NCBI GenBank assembly: GCA_030159075.1
Contig: BROG01000233.1
Coordinates: 443,001-507,000, forward strand
Direction of reading: 5' to 3'
From: Atrina japonica
Lineage: Eukaryota > Mollusca > Bivalvia > Pterioida > Pinnidae
Length of the DNA stretch: 64,000 bases
Part shown: positions 1 to 15,600 of the stretch, in pieces
How the letters are laid out: each line of letters begins with the position of its first letter
Numbering within the stretch: position 1 is the first letter of the stretch
The notes under the pieces: model-generated
The model's input: only the letters and a program-made list of their open reading frames with translations
The model's database searches: none
What the model was told of the DNA's origin: nothing
Program-made: the position numbers and the translations under genes

Positions 1-235
1 TTCAAATGCATTTCCCTTGCATTAATTCATTTTTTATTACGGTTGTGGTCTGTACACCAAAATGGGAATTCTTTTTTATAAAATCCAGAATAAAAACAAA
101 TGTACCAGTATTTTGGCGGAATATTGGCCCCGTGGGAGCTATACAAAAAGGCCTAGGTTCCACTGTTTTATTAACCTACACATTCTACAGAATTAGAGAG
201 TCAGGAGGCAATATCTGAAGTGAAAGCAAAGTTAC

Positions 236-338
236 CTGTCCGTATGTCTTCCAGTTGTTTCAGATAATCTTCTTTCTTAACACCAGTATGTGACTCAATA
301 AAATTCAGAGCTTTGTTGGTTTCTGTAACCTCTGAACT
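236..338 (-). CDS. SNAPC4: SNAPC4 exon 17 (last one visible)
   Basis: A 103-bp exon (residues 590-623 plus one base), SSEVTETNKALNFIESHTG and onward, with a 'ttttcag' acceptor and a gtaact donor. The phase-1 end shows the gene continues left of the window. Confidence 0.78.
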
Positions 339-3300
339 CTGAAAATACACAACAGATCTATTGCCCTTTGTTTAAGAGAAAGATGGGAGTCTTTCAATCT
401 TAAAAAAAACCCCATCTATGGTAATTGCTTTATAGAAGCATTCCAACCCATCCAGAATTTTTCAACAATACGGTGGCTTTAGGTGAAGTGCCACAAAATT
501 TTACCTGTGCTATGGATTGATGCCAATGTAATGAGGGTCCTTTTATGTGCAACGTACGCCCTGACCTGGTACCTTGTTTTTAAGTCTCATCTGAAAGACC
601 CATAAACTTCACATCTCACGCTGAAATTGGGCAGGAACAGTAACTACTTTGGTTAGCTTGTGACATCTACATGATCTAGTCCTAGGTAAGATCAGGTTCC
701 AGATATCGAACCTAGGACCTTCTGCTTGGGAGTCCAATACTCCATACTAGACCAATTTTCTGCTGGGAGTCCAATACTCAATACTTCAGGGGTTGCGCAA
801 ATGGCAATTTTTTATTTCAATTGGCGACAAGAAATCACTTCTGGTGATATTTCTGGCGCATCCATTTTAATGAAGATTTAAGACATCTACATTAGATAAG
901 TCTATTATATCTTCCAGGAACAGGGAATAATGACCCTGTTTATTAATTAATGTCATTAGACCACACAGAGGTGTAATTATCATGTGAGTACTGGGGTAAT
1001 TACATACACAACGACCTGTAGTGGTCAAGTACATGACAGTATGGATAAAGTGATTACCTAAATACCTGTACATTTATATTTAAACCTCCACACCTATAAT
1101 CACTATCTATATGTTCTGTCCTATATGCAGACTTAAAATATCAACATCATTAATGCTATACTAAATTCATGGAGCTTGTTAATCAATCCTCTATGATTTT
1201 ATTTAAAATATTTATTTAAGAAATTTCGAAGCGAGATTGTGGTGTCTTCTACAACATCGGCATTCCACACCATAAAATATACAATTTAAAATGAAAGTGA
1301 AATTTTAAAGCTTAATAATTAAAGCACAGATATACATGACACTCATGAGACTCGTGATTTAGGGCAATTTTAAGGTGGGGTGAATATGTTTCCTGTCATG
1401 GAAGGGCAAAAAAAAAAAACCTGGGGCGAAAATTTCCAGGTACTGGTTTACAAGTATATAACACAATTTACCGTCATCTTATGCCTTTTGTTAGCCCCTT
1501 CCTTAGTGCGCAAACTGACCAAGCCCATGGCTCTCTGTTCTTCTTCCTGCAAATAAAAAAATAATAGTATAAGAGTGGGGTGAGATTTGACCTATGGAGA
1601 AATTACACTAAAATATATTTTAATTTGAATGGTATTTTACGCCACACTCAACAATTTTTTTTCAGTTATATGGTGGCGGCCAGTGTTTAATGGTGGAGGG
1701 CAGAACCCAGTTACAATGTACATGGGAAGAGGCCACAGGTCTTCCGCAAGTAAACTGGCAAACTTTCTCACAAAATCAGCTCGAACCTGCGCTGACTAGA
1801 AGTGAGTGACTTCATGGTTCAAAGCATGATGACCTAACCACTCGACTACGGAGGCCCCACTAAAATATAAGCAGGCTAAAAGGTCTCTCATTGGTCACCC
1901 AAGTTCAAATCATATCTACATGCTGACTTATCGAGAGGTGATAGAATTCATTTTTTCCTTTTGACGCTACACATAAAATTTGAAGAGAATTGGTCAAATG
2001 TTTTTTTGAGAGAGAAAAGATGAAAATGTTTGAAAGGTTTTTTTGTAAATTTTGTATATACATATACTTCAGTTTATTACAGATAGAGTATTCCTTGTTG
2101 TAAAATTCTGAATATACATGTACAATGTACTTCATAAATATATTACAAATATGATATTTCTTGCAGTATAATTTTGAATATACATGTATTTAGATATATT
2201 ACAAATAAGAATATTTTTTTGTCAAAGTTTTGAATATAGATATACTTAGATATATTAGAGATGGGAGTTCTCTTGTTGTAAATTTGGAATGCTACTCACA
2301 GACTGTTTTTCTGCCCATTCACATTTGTCTTTCCATCCCATTAAGCGTTTGTATCGGATATATATCATATTATCAGTTCGTCCAATCATCTGACTGGCAA
2401 CTTGGACCCAGCGGACTTTACCTGAAATGTCAAGAACATAAAACTACATCAATCATGTGATGAAGGAAAGTTAGTTCTCACTCTGTTGTTGCTTTTATAT
2501 TAAAAGGACAGTAGTTGTTTTGTTTTTTAACTTCTTCCAGTTTTACTACTTAGAATGATATACAATAACAAAAAAGAGATGTACATGGGGCATAAAAATT
2601 CTAAAATTTCAATATACTTTGTGAAAAAATTGCTTGTGAAACCCAATTTGGCAATTATTCATTTGCAATTGATTAATTCAACCTTGTACATGCATACCAC
2701 ACTGGACCTGATCTTATTTCCATAGAATAAAGTGAAACTTGTATATAACTATCTCCTTAGGGACACAAGAAAACCAGTCTTTATAGAGAGGTGGTCTTTA
2801 TATAGAGGTTGATTTGTACACAAATGGTACTATTGAAGACAGCAAAAAACGGTCTTTGTGACCAGGTGGTCTTTATACACAGGTGGTTGTTTAAGCAGGT
2901 TTTACTGTATATAGGAATGCAAGATTTTTTAATGCATGTGTATAGCTCTTATTTATTATTGCACATCAAGTACATGTAGAGAAAAAAAACGAAAAATTTT
3001 TGGGGGGATAAACACAGCTTTCTGCCACTAATATGTGGTCTCATAAGACAGGTGGTCACTCAAAAGAGGTTTTAATTACAGATATATTTATCTGACTGGT
3101 TTTCAAAATGTGGTGTCAAAAGACAGGTGAGGGACTGTATACACTTTCTGAGATTTTACGTTCCGTCACAATTTGTCATAACAGTAAGCAATTTCAAAGA
3201 AGAATGCAGATAGCATCACTTCCAGGTAAGCAGTTTATGTGTGTGTATATAGTGCCAGATTTGAAAAGTAGCCTACAGGAAAGTGATTACACTTGTCATT

Positions 3301-6300
3301 TTTACAAGAAAGAACATTTACTGTATACAGAGAAATTTTTACCCCCATTTTATTTCGCCCCTTTCACCCTCATTGTCAGTGGGCAAATTCAAAACTGGGC
3401 GAATTCAAAATGGTAAATTCATCTATTTTTAATAATAAAAGTCTGGGCTAATTAAAAACGGGGCAAAACCGTTTGCAAGTGCATTAGGGCAAAAATAACA
3501 CAGGGTGAAAAAAACCCTGTATACAGTATCTAACTTTATCCCTTACAGATGAATGGAACGGAAGTGACTATGCGTGCATTTAAGATGAAGTCACGTGATC
3601 TGAGTACAAACTATTCCAACAAACCTGAACAGAATGGAACAACTAGAAAAAGGGGGATTGTATTGTTGTAATTTCCTATAAACAAGGTATATAACAATTT
3701 CTGTGATGGACGAGGGAGTCATTACTCACTGCCATTTTTCTCCTGTTCTTCTGCTATCAATGCTAACAGTTTCTTATCCTCTTCGTATGTCCAGACATTC
3801 GGTGCTTTCAAGGAAGGATCCAAAGCTGAAAAATATCTTTCTCGACACTGTAGAACTGTTCTATTGGGTAAATAAGTTTTAATTGATCGCCAGTTTTTGG
3901 TTCCGTGTATACGAACTGCTGACAAAAGCAACTGCAAAATGAAAGGTGGTTAGGGTGATAAACAAACCTTTACAGCAAAACGAGAAATTTTAGCACACAC
4001 TTGATTTTAGACATTTCATGAACTGACACAGATAACGAAACTGAATAGAAAATACGGTGAACCCTCTTTACAACGACCAAGTTCATTTCATTGGAGACTT
4101 TTTTCATGGTAACGAATTTGCTCTTGAAACAAATTACAAATGGCATGTTAACTAACTGAGGCTAAAAATATATCAATGTTGTTACAGACAGTCAATAGAT
4201 AGAATAAAGTTTATTTAGTCTACATGATCTCATTTTTATAGTATCAATTATCTATTGCTTTGAAAATACATTCTTTGAATAAAACATACTGATAATATTT
4301 TTCATGGAATATATTTGTGTCGTTGTATCACAGGATTTTTTTTAACAAAAATTTCACTTTTGTTGTGTTTTGTTTTGTGAACTGACAATGTAAATTTTGT
4401 TATATTAACAGTAAATAATATTATGTACATTTGTTCTTGACAAAATACTGTTAGTACATGAAATTGTTGGAATAACGATGGTCATTATAAAGTGGTCTAA
4501 CTATACAATTATTCAAGCAATCAGTAACTGGTAACTTGGAACAACTCGAAAATCATCTATTGTCATGTGATATTTCCCTTCCCTGAAGAAAATTTGAAAT
4601 GACTCTAATCTCAGTACATTTGTACTGAAGAGACACCTGGGATTGGATTTAATTTTGAAGAGTGTTTTACGCCACACTCCACAATTTCTCAGTTATGTTG
4701 TGGCTGCTAGTTTTATTGGTAGAGGAGAGAAACAAATTTGTACCCTTGAAGAGACCACTGGCCTTCGGAAAGTAAACTGACAAACTTTCTCACAAAATTC
4801 AGTTGAGGTTCAGCAGGGCTCAAACCTGTGCTGACCAGAAGTGAGAGATGTCATGGTTCAAAGCATGATGATCTAACCATCCGGTCACAGAGCCCCTGCC
4901 CCACCCCTGACACCTGGGATTAAGAACAACCACTAGTGCTGTGCAGAAAGTTACGAAAAATATATAAAGTACTGTGTCTTCCGTCGTGTCCCATTTTCCT
5001 CGTTTAACTTTTGGATTGATCTGTTTCCATCTCAAAAAGCACTGCTGAGAACTTCGATCATCAAGAAAGTAAGAAACTGAAAAATAAAAATAGTATGTTA
5101 GCAATGCCATAAAACTTGAAGTGTAAGAATTTCTTCAAATTCAGATGATAAGATGAAAAAGAGATTTTGATGAAAGGGTTCTATGATTGTAAAATAAGAA
5201 AGATATCCTAGTGCTAGGAAAATGGCTTACAGTAAATGTAGATACTTCCATATGCTTTTAATTATGCAAACAATATGTGTGGGTTTTATTTACATCACAA
5301 TTTACTATGAGCAGACGTGTACTAAACAATAATTCTTAGCACAAGTGTAGGAGGGTACCCGGGGGTAATTTGCACATAAAACTCTTCATCACGTATTTAG
5401 TGTAAATTACCCCCACGCGTAAATTTCCATGTTTACAGTATGCAATATGCCAATGATAAAATAAATACCTTGATGCCAAGAGATGGTTCCACCGATCTGG
5501 CAGTTCTCCACCACTTCAGACAGCATTTCATCTTCTTCTGGAGTCCATGGTCTGAAAGAAGTCAGGCCAAAAAAATAACAGGAGTTGTCAGAAGACAACA
5601 AAGCTTGCTGAAATAGGTGTAAATTTTCAAAACAGATATTTGACCCATGGCTTTCAGGTTTTAAGGTCAAAGGACTGGTAAAGAGTAGGTCAAAGTCCAA
5701 GTTCACTAAGTCAAAAGTCAAGGTACCAAATGAAGGCTCTGGTCAAAAGAAATATATATATGTGAAATATCAAAACCCTATTCCTCATGGTTTAAAAGAT
5801 AAAGCCAAGGTTAAAGTTTTTGAAAAGTAGTTCAAAGTCCAAGGTCAAGTTCACTAGGTCAAAAGTCAAGGTACCAAATGAAAGCTCTGGTCAAAAGAAA
5901 TATATATGTGAAATAGGTACCAAAAAACCCTATTCCTCAGGTTAAAGTTTTTTAAAAGTTCAAAGTATAGATCACCAAAGTTAAAGTCATGAAATCTATT
6001 TAAAAGTCCTGTATGGTCAAAGTAGCCAAGGTTCACTAGTAGATCAAAGTCAAGGTCAAACATCAAGGTACCAAATGAAAGCTCTTGTCATAAAGAATCT
6101 AAATGTGAAATATCAGAGCTCTGTTAAAATGTTATAGGCCAGGTAAAGTTTTGTCAACAATGACACTGGTGGTATGGCATTAGCTCTCTGGACTTTCGTC
6201 CCAGTGAGCTAAAAAAATGTTTGATGTGACCCGAATTACTCCATTTTTAGACAGTTTTGCTCACTTGTTTTTTTTCTTCAAATAAATAATATTGAATAAA

Positions 6301-9300
6301 AATGAAATTTAAGAGAGAAAAAAACATTCACAGGTGGGTACACATAAGACAAATTATTTTTAATGGCGACCTAAGCCAATGGCTTGGTTTGTAACGTTCA
6401 ATACCATAATCGACCCATTAATCACCCATGTCCCTATGAGCGCCCCTCCCCCTTATTTTACATACAATTGAGAATCTGTTCTAGCGGGTTGACAAACCGC
6501 AAACAACAGTTTATCTGTAGTGCAATGCACCCCACTCCACCAACACAATAATGTTGATAGGTGTCCTGGTAATAACTACTGCAACTTTACTATTGTGCCT
6601 TATAAAAACTTAATTAATTGGTCCCATTAAGCGCCCACCCTTTTCTCTTGATTTTTTAAGTGCCCTGGGTGCTTAATGGGTCGAATACGGTATTGCCACA
6701 GATTAACTGATCATTTAAACTTTGTATAATGCTCGAAAATTGATTAGATATACAGTCAAACTTGCATTTAAGGTCACCTCTGTATAAAGGGCATCTTCCT
6801 ATAAAGGCCATTCAGACATAACCTTTGTTAAAATTTTAATAATGAATATTAACATGTCTATAATGGCTACTTTTGCCTATTCCCTTGAGTGACCTTTACA
6901 GCCAAGTGTGACTGTATATACTGACACAAAAATGTCAAATCTGATTCTTAATTTCCCCGTACTGATTTAAAAAAAAAAAAAATCTCTCCAAGACAATAGT
7001 TAAAATGGAACTTCAGAAAAATAATTTTGACAGCAACTTTTAGTCAAATATATGATATAAATTGTGACACAAAATTTTTCAGTCACTGATCTTGAAATTA
7101 AAATACAGGGGAATCTTTTTATCTTGAAATTTTGATTTACTTTGAGATATCCGAAATTCAAGACAACAGAAATTTTTAATTCACATATTTTGTATTGGAC
7201 AAAATATAGACAACGTAGGCTACGGCTTCAGTTGCATAAAAAAAGTAAATTTTCAGTCATGGAAGGTAAATCTGAGATATTTGCAAGTGACCATTCTACA
7301 ATATTTCATTACTACGGGCAAGAAATATATTTTGAGATCAGCAAAATTTCAAGATAAAGACTTTAAGATATTTAGAATAAAAGTAGTATAAAAATAAAGT
7401 AAAAACTGAGCCTACCACTTGACTTTGACATAACTGGAATTTCAACATAACCAGAAAGAGTCAAGGTTAAGGGAAATACTGACCTTTTATTGAAGTTGTC
7501 ACTCAAATTCATTTGGTAATACTGTAGACACTGAAATGGAGTTCTGTTAGTCTGAAATGAAAATGACGAGAGACTGATTGGTCACTATCGGTCAGCCAAG
7601 ATCTACAACACACATGACCAAGAGGTAAGTACAATTATTCCCTTAATGCTATATAACAAATATGAAGAGAACTGACCAAACAATGTATGATAGGGAGTTT
7701 GAAATGTTATGTAATATTTGTAAAATATATAGCTGACAGCATGTTTTGGGAGTTGGACCATACTTAAGTACAACATTAGGACCTGCCTCAAGAGACCAAC
7801 ATACCTGCCATTAAAATCTGGTCTTTGAAGACAATTAGTCTCTCAATAGATGTTTTATCAAAAGAATATGTTAACAAATATTTTTATATGGTCTTTCACA
7901 GTGTTGGTATCACAAGAGAGGTTCAAGCCTAGTTTCATATTTATCAATATACATACCCCCAGTTCTTTGGCAATGGCCGGCCAGTTTTTCATGTTGTATT
8001 TTTTGGCCAGCTTCTGGAGATTGTACACTTCCTCTGTACCCCAGCTTTCCTTGTTGATACTTGGGTGAAGTACATTCTTCCACATCATCAGACATTCCGT
8101 TTCATCCCGCTTTCCTTGAAACTATTGGAAAACAAATATATTACCATTACTGGGAAACAATTAACAATGTTCAATTTCCAAATTTACACTGTCAGTCTGT
8201 TTGTTTTCTTCTTGGAAGAAAGGAAGGGGTGGTAACATGTGCATGTATACCCTATATATCTGCAAATTTTCATCCTTTTACGAAATTATATTCAACTTAA
8301 ATTAGCCCTAAATCACCAGTCTTATGGATTGCATATATGCTCTTGCTTCAATAATTTAACATGAAAATTTCACTATCATTTTAAATTTGCCCTTTCCTGT
8401 AAGGACGAAAATGGTGAAAATTAAATAGAAGTGACAATTTGCATGTACACAGTACTTCTTTCTTTAAAGTAAAACAAGATCATCTCTTTGATTCAGTATT
8501 TCAAATAATATTTTTAGAAAAAGCAAATTCTTTTTGTGAAGCTCTGATGTAATTTTTCTTTCAAAGGTTAATATTTTTGGTAAAAAAAAATCCATAGGCA
8601 AAGGTGAGGTCATGTCACAGAGTTTGAACATGAAAAATATTATAGGCATATACATGTAAGTTGGTAAAATGGATTTTTTGTTTGTATGAAAAGTTTTCCA
8701 ATATTCCATGATTTATTCAAATTTAATATTTCTAAAAAATCCCGGGTTGAATAAAACTTGTTATAATGTCGTTTTTGTGAAAAGAAATCAAATGTGAATA
8801 ATGGCAGAGTAAACATGTATTCTTAAATGGATGGCATAAATATCAATCTTCGGAGTATTTCATTCGTTCTAGACAATATGTCCATATGTTAAAATTTTCT
8901 ATGGCAATGTATCTTTTTAGCCTTTTCAATCAAAGTTTTGGTCTAATTGCAGAATCTTTTTTTTTATCAAAATGACAGCCTGTTTGCCTTTAATAAGATC
9001 ATGAAATACCATAAATCATTGACTTTTGCTATACACTTCTGTTAATGTAATGAGGGTCATTTATGTGTGAAGATGTCAGAAATGTTCCTACCACTCAAAC
9101 AATGGGAGGAGTCGCACCAAGTCTTCATGCTAAGTCAAAGGTTAAAGGTTTTAGTCACAGTCCGATCAGTATAAATGCCTCTGTGAATTTTTACTCCCAA
9201 GTCAGTTACCATGGTGAAGCTTATTTTAAGAACATAACAAATAAGAAAAATAAACTTACCACAGTATTTGAAATCTTTAACCAGTCAACCGTATCAACAT

Positions 9301-12300
9301 CCACCTGAATAAGTAATTCATTTGATGGCATTTTCCTGCAAGAAATGGTAAAACATACACAAATAGAACACAGAACGAGAATTATGATTGGTTCTGTCTA
9401 ACTGTGGTCCAAACATTATTTGCCTTACCTTTAGCCAGTGCATGTTTGATCTTCAAAGGGGTCTTAACTACTGTCAATTCGACAATTTTAGCGGGACTTT
9501 ATCTTTCTTGAATTTATTTGGGAGAATATATTTTCGTGATTCCGAATGCCAATTTCATAATATTATTACCATACTTCATTACAAAAGTTGTCATCTGTAC
9601 ACCCGTGTTCTGATGTGAACTAAAAAAATATCAACCGTTTTTTAAGTCTAGTTGTCATTTATTTCTGAGGGCTAAAGTCAAGCCTAAGAACATTGCACTG
9701 TGCCTTTCAGTTTCACTTTCAGTATCAGGCTAGAAAAATAAACGAAAATTTTATTTCCATGAAATTACACGTTAATAAAATTTTCACGAATAAAACTTGA
9801 TTTACAGTTATTATATGGGAAATTTTGTCAGTTTACTTGTTAATTTACAATGGTTATTTCACACTTTCATAATTGCTGAGTTTTCCCTTCACCAATAAAA
9901 AATGGTTTCAACATTACAACCAAATACAGTAAAACCTGCCTAAGCGACTCACTGTATTTAGTGACTTACTGTATTTAGCAACTCACTGTATTTAGCGACT
10001 ACCTGTATTTAGCGACTACCAGTATTTAACTTGTTTAACAACTACCTCAGACATTTTGAAATCAACAAAAATTTACTGGTCAACTGGACCAGTGAATAAA
10101 GGAATTTCACTGGTCAAAGAAATTTTTTTACTGGTCTGTATAGATACACAATTGAAATGAAATAGAAAATTACTGGTCGTTTGGACCAGTTATCAGATAG
10201 ATTTCACCGAACTTTTGTAAAATTCACCGGTTTTTCTGGTAAGACCGGTGAATTTCAAAAACTCTGGTACCTGTTTTAAAAGACCTAAATAAAGACATCC
10301 CAAAACTCCCAGTACAACACAAGTTCATTGTCATGCTGTTTAAATGTGACAGGATTTTTTCTTTTTGTTACTTAGGCATAAAAAAATTGTGTGTTGAGCG
10401 AATGGTTAGACTGGGAACAATGAAGTCTCTCACTTCTGATCAGCATGGGTTTGAGTTTTGCTGTAATATTGCAATTAAATTGATGTGGTCTATGACTTTG
10501 AATTATAAACCTACATGTATAGTGAAATAGTCTGATTTCGCATTGAGATTGATCCATTAATGGTACTATTCTTAAACATTGATTTTGTTACAGAACATAC
10601 CAGATAGTCAAAGCTAGCAGTTCTTTCAAAATTCTTGTTTTACCTTACAATAATATTGCAATTAAATTGATGATAATAAACTTTAAAATACAATACAGGT
10701 ACAAATGATTTCTTTTTTATCGAATGTTTTCACAGATCTCCATTTTACATTCAGGCACACAATGTTTCATATCTAGTTTCAAGGGGTTCATATTTTTAAA
10801 ATGAGCATAACGCTATCTTTCTGTGTGACCCACATGTACAGTGAAATCTTTTATTCAGTTCCATTTCACTTTTGCTATAAAATCTAAGCTTTGCTGTTTT
10901 GTTTTTGTTGTTCAACGTCCCACTCAAGAATCTTTCACTCATATGGAGATGTCACTGTATGCTGGTGAAGAGCTTCAAATTCTGGCCTATGCTCGGCACT
11001 TACGGCCATTGAACAGTGAGGGTTCTTTAACATGCCAACACCTACTGTGACACGGGACCTCAGTTTTTACTGTCTCATCTGAAGGACAGGAAATCAATCT
11101 GCCGCCAGCGGGACTCAAACTCACAACCTTACAATCATGAGTTGAACGCGCTACCGACTGAGCCAGGCTGGCTCCATCTGTTCTTTGCAAGGTGACACTT
11201 GCATGTTTGGCACCTATCTGTACTGTGGAGTAGTCACAAGTGAATATCAATGTTTCTACAAGCATTAATCAAACAAGTTTGATGGTTTTCATTTGAAACA
11301 AATACATTGTATATGCAAATGATAATAAAACATATTTGAGAATCATCTATTCAATGCAAAACAACATCTGAGCATTTCATGTACACGAAACATAATAAAA
11401 CTGAACTTGATTTCCATCAATTTAGATGGCAACAACTACAACAACAAAAATTTAAAAAAAAAAAACCTACCCACCCCATTTTTTCTGACCAAGTGAGCGG
11501 AAACACACATTTTTTTTACGCCTTAATAAATTAATACAAGGTGTTGGTTCAGGTATAATATTTTAATATAGCATAAGGAAAAAACCTTTGGAGAAAATAA
11601 AAACACTTGTAAATATAAATTTCTATAGCTGAATTCTATATATATATATGATCATCACTGAATAATTGTTACATTCAATTAACATCTGTATATAATGTGA
11701 AAAGTATAAAAATTAACAAGAAAGAATCTCAAAAAGAAATTATAATGTCTCACCAGGTCATTTTTATAACTTGGCAGTTTGTCAGTCTTGGAACTTCAGG
11801 AAATTATATTACAAGTGATTTTTGGGTTGATATTAAAAGGAAAGGTAAAAGCATGCATCCATTCTATTGGATTTTCATACTGAAAATCAAACATAAATTC
11901 ATACATCAAGTCACAATTTTCTGTGATCCCTAAAGATAATGTATACCTGTATATTTTTGCCCTTGGTCATTTTCGCCCCTTTCCAACAGGTTACATATCC
12001 ACACCGTTTTAAGTTTGCCGTTAATCACCACAGTCTCGTGGATGGCATGTATATTAAGGCTTCAGTTATTTTGCTGGAAAATTTAGCTTTCATTTTAAAT
12101 TCGCCCTCTCATCTAAGGGCGAAAATGGTGAAAATCAAGCTGCAGCAAAAATTACTGTTTAAACAGTAAGCACCTTAGAAAAAACTGATAAACATAGTTA
12201 CATGCAGGTAAAATAAACTTACTTTATACTTGAAATCGCTCGATTCAATTCTCGTATCTTCCCTTCAAGATCTTCTTTACCTTTCATCTTTTCTTTTTCT

Positions 12301-12569
12301 TCTGTTCTGTATTGCAAAAATAAAGGAATTAAAAAGATAAAAAAAAATTGCACATTCTTTTTTTAAAGTCAGTTTACCCCCTTTCACTCCAACCCCCAAA
12401 AATCAACTGTACATGAGTTTGTTTCCATATCCTCTCTCTCTCAAAATAAAAAAAAAATTTCCCAAACAATACAAATGTTGATCACTAATTCATGAGAAGA
12501 ATTTTAAAAATGTAAAAAGTTTTGGCCTCTTTTACCACCTTTTACAAGGTTATCAAGTTTTACTCTCTA

Positions 12570-12600
<31 letters not shown>

Positions 12601-15600
12601 AAAGAAAAAAATAACTTACACAAGTTTGTCTAACCGCTCTACCACATCCTCCTCATCGATATATTCCAATTTCGCTTTTTCCATATCAATGTTTGTGAGA
12701 TCGACTTTAATACTATCCAACTTCTCTACAAAGATTTCTTTTCTACAAAAGATGCAAAGAAATAATTCTAAACAATAGGAACCACTAATATTCAAAGAAT
12801 TTGTATCATCTGAATGATGGAATTAATTTTACCTTCTTCTATTTGATGTATAAAAACACAGATGTTTGTTTCTTTCCAAATATTACAAAAGTCTTAAAAT
12901 GCCATTTCACAGTTTTCTTTTTCCTAAATTCTTATCCTTTGATTTTTCTACGGAAAAAATGGCCAGTTATTTCTCACACATACCTGTTCATCAAAGGCAT
13001 CATTTTCAGCTTCTGGGTGTCTTGCTTCACTGCCTCAAGCAATGTTGACCTCTGGTCACTATTCCCTTTAAGAATAAAAAAAAAATACTATATGCCTGGA
13101 AAGTTTTGCTCCCATTTAATTTTGGCCAATTTTTGCCCTTGCATGAAAGGGCGATTTTAAAATGATAGTGAAAATTTCAAGTTAAATAATTAAAGCACAG
13201 ACATACATGTCATCCATGAGACTGGTCATTTAGGGCGAATTTAAGATGGGGCGAATATTGTTTCCTGCCATAACAGGGCGAGAATAACCAAGGGCAATAA
13301 ATATGCAGGTATACAGTATATAAATTTAAATCAATAAAATCACTATGCACGATGCATGCTAACGCCAAATATGAGGCACCTCGGTGAAGAAATATCCTAT
13401 ATTGGGGTCCCTGACTTTTTATTTGTGTTTGTAATACAATGAGTGCAAATAGTGCATACATCACGCTTATAATACACTCATAATACCCTGTAAATTTTCG
13501 TATCACATTCAGTATGGTGGTGCCATGTTGTAATACAAAGACAAATATAGCCTCTGGTGGGACTTGACTGGGGATCCCTGGTTTATGAGCCTAGTCTCAG
13601 ATCCTAGCTCACTGATACTAACATTATCAGTATAGCCAGGTGAAATACAATCACTTCGATTAACTGTTTGTCCAAGGTTACCTTTTCTGCTGCACTGAAT
13701 TGTGGGATAACATCAAATCATAACAAACATGGCACCCTCATACTCAACCGATGTGATAGAGTTTACAGCATATTGTAAGTGTATTATAAGCATGATGCAT
13801 GCACTATTTGCACTCAATCGTTGTAGAATTATACAATAAAGATCCCACAGACATAAGCAAATAGATTGTTTACTACATTTACAAGAATCTGATGCGATTG
13901 CCTGTTTAAATACCGAGATGGATACTGCCATTTTCTCTGTTTACAGATATGGACATGTGCAATTTCTATATCTGGTATCTTGGTTACGTGATAATTTTCA
14001 GCGCTGATAAGTTGGTCACGTGGATTGTATTACACATGGCCCTATCAATGAAGTAAGATTGGGCTAGGAACCCCGGCCATTATGAGTCCTGTGTCTTTAC
14101 TGATCAAGCTGAAGATGAACCCCACTAGCTTAGACTACAATGTAGCAGGAGCATCGTATAACTACTGTATACCTGGACATTTTTGCTGTCATTTAATTTC
14201 GCTGTTTTTGTCCTTAGATGAGTGGGCAAATTGAAAATGAAAACAATATTTTTTTAAGCTAAATAAATGAAGCACAAAGAAACATGCATGCCATCTATGA
14301 GACCATGATGACTAATGGTGTATTTAAGATGGTGTGAATATGTTTTCAGTCTTGAAAAGGCAAAAATAGCTATACTAAATTGTTAACTTTTAATACCCAG
14401 ATACTTTCCTTTAAAACAACACATACTGAGGTATGAAAGAAAAATATAAATGTACACAGTGAAACTTGTATATAAAACCCCCTTATGGACACAACAAAAC
14501 CACTCTTAATAGGGAGGTGGTCTTTATACAGAGGTTGATTTGTACACAAATGGTACTATTGGGGACAGCAAAAAGCGATCTTTATTACCAGGTGGTCTTT
14601 TTACACAGGTGGTTGATAAAGCTGATTTTACTGTACTTAGATAAACATTGGAATATGAATCGAATAATAGTCACGAAATATATACTGAATACTGATTTTT
14701 AATATTTGTTTTGGCTCTAGATTTCACTTTCTAACACTTACATGGTAAGGGAGGACTGATATCCTGTTTCTCTTCCTTCATCATCTGTTTAATTGCCACA
14801 TCACCATTAGGTGGTGCTGCCTGTTGAGTAGATAATCAAATCATTAAAGTTCTATATACATGATATATGTGACCATGCCTGATATAAATGGCTCATGAAG
14901 CTGCAATAGAAATGTGACATCATTTCAAGATTAACATATGCAAAGTTTAGAAATGTAGCTCAGAAGTGATCACATGACTTACCGTATTTAAAATGTGTGT
15001 AACCTTCTTAATTATTGTTTTATAACAGTAATATTTCACACAAAAAACCTACATATGGCTTGAAGCTTCAGAAAAATTGCAAAAAGGTGAAAAAGTAATT
15101 TTCCTTAAGTCTGGGTCCATTTTGCCAGCTGCCATCTGCCACATATGTAGACAAACCTGTCCCCAGAGACTAAACCATCTGTCATTGAAATGAAGTCTTT
15201 CGTGGTCAAAGTTCTCTCAACACAGGTTTGATTTCAATTATAATTTGTTTGTACTATTGGGGTTTTAGCCACACTCAATAATTGTTCAGTGAGACAGTGG
15301 TGGCCATTTTTAAATGGAGGAGGCAAGAAAACCAGATTACAATGTAACGGGAAAGAGACAACCAGTCTGCCACAAATGAAAAGGCAAACTCATTCTAAAT
15401 CAGCTTAGGTTACAGCAGGTCTCCAACATACAATGGCCAGAGCTGAGAAATTTGATGCTTTAAAGCAGGATGCTCTAACCGCTTGACCACACAGCCCCCA
15501 AAATAACTGTTTGATTTCCTGATCTTGGTTTCAAATGACAGGTGTTCTTTCATATGACAGGTGCTCTTCCATATGACAGGTGCTCTTTCATATGACATGT

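Noticed and set aside
12801..13160. 119-codon plus-strand frame
   Set aside because: It runs across SNAPC4 exon 6 on the opposite strand and into an interspersed repeat. No domain or splice context.
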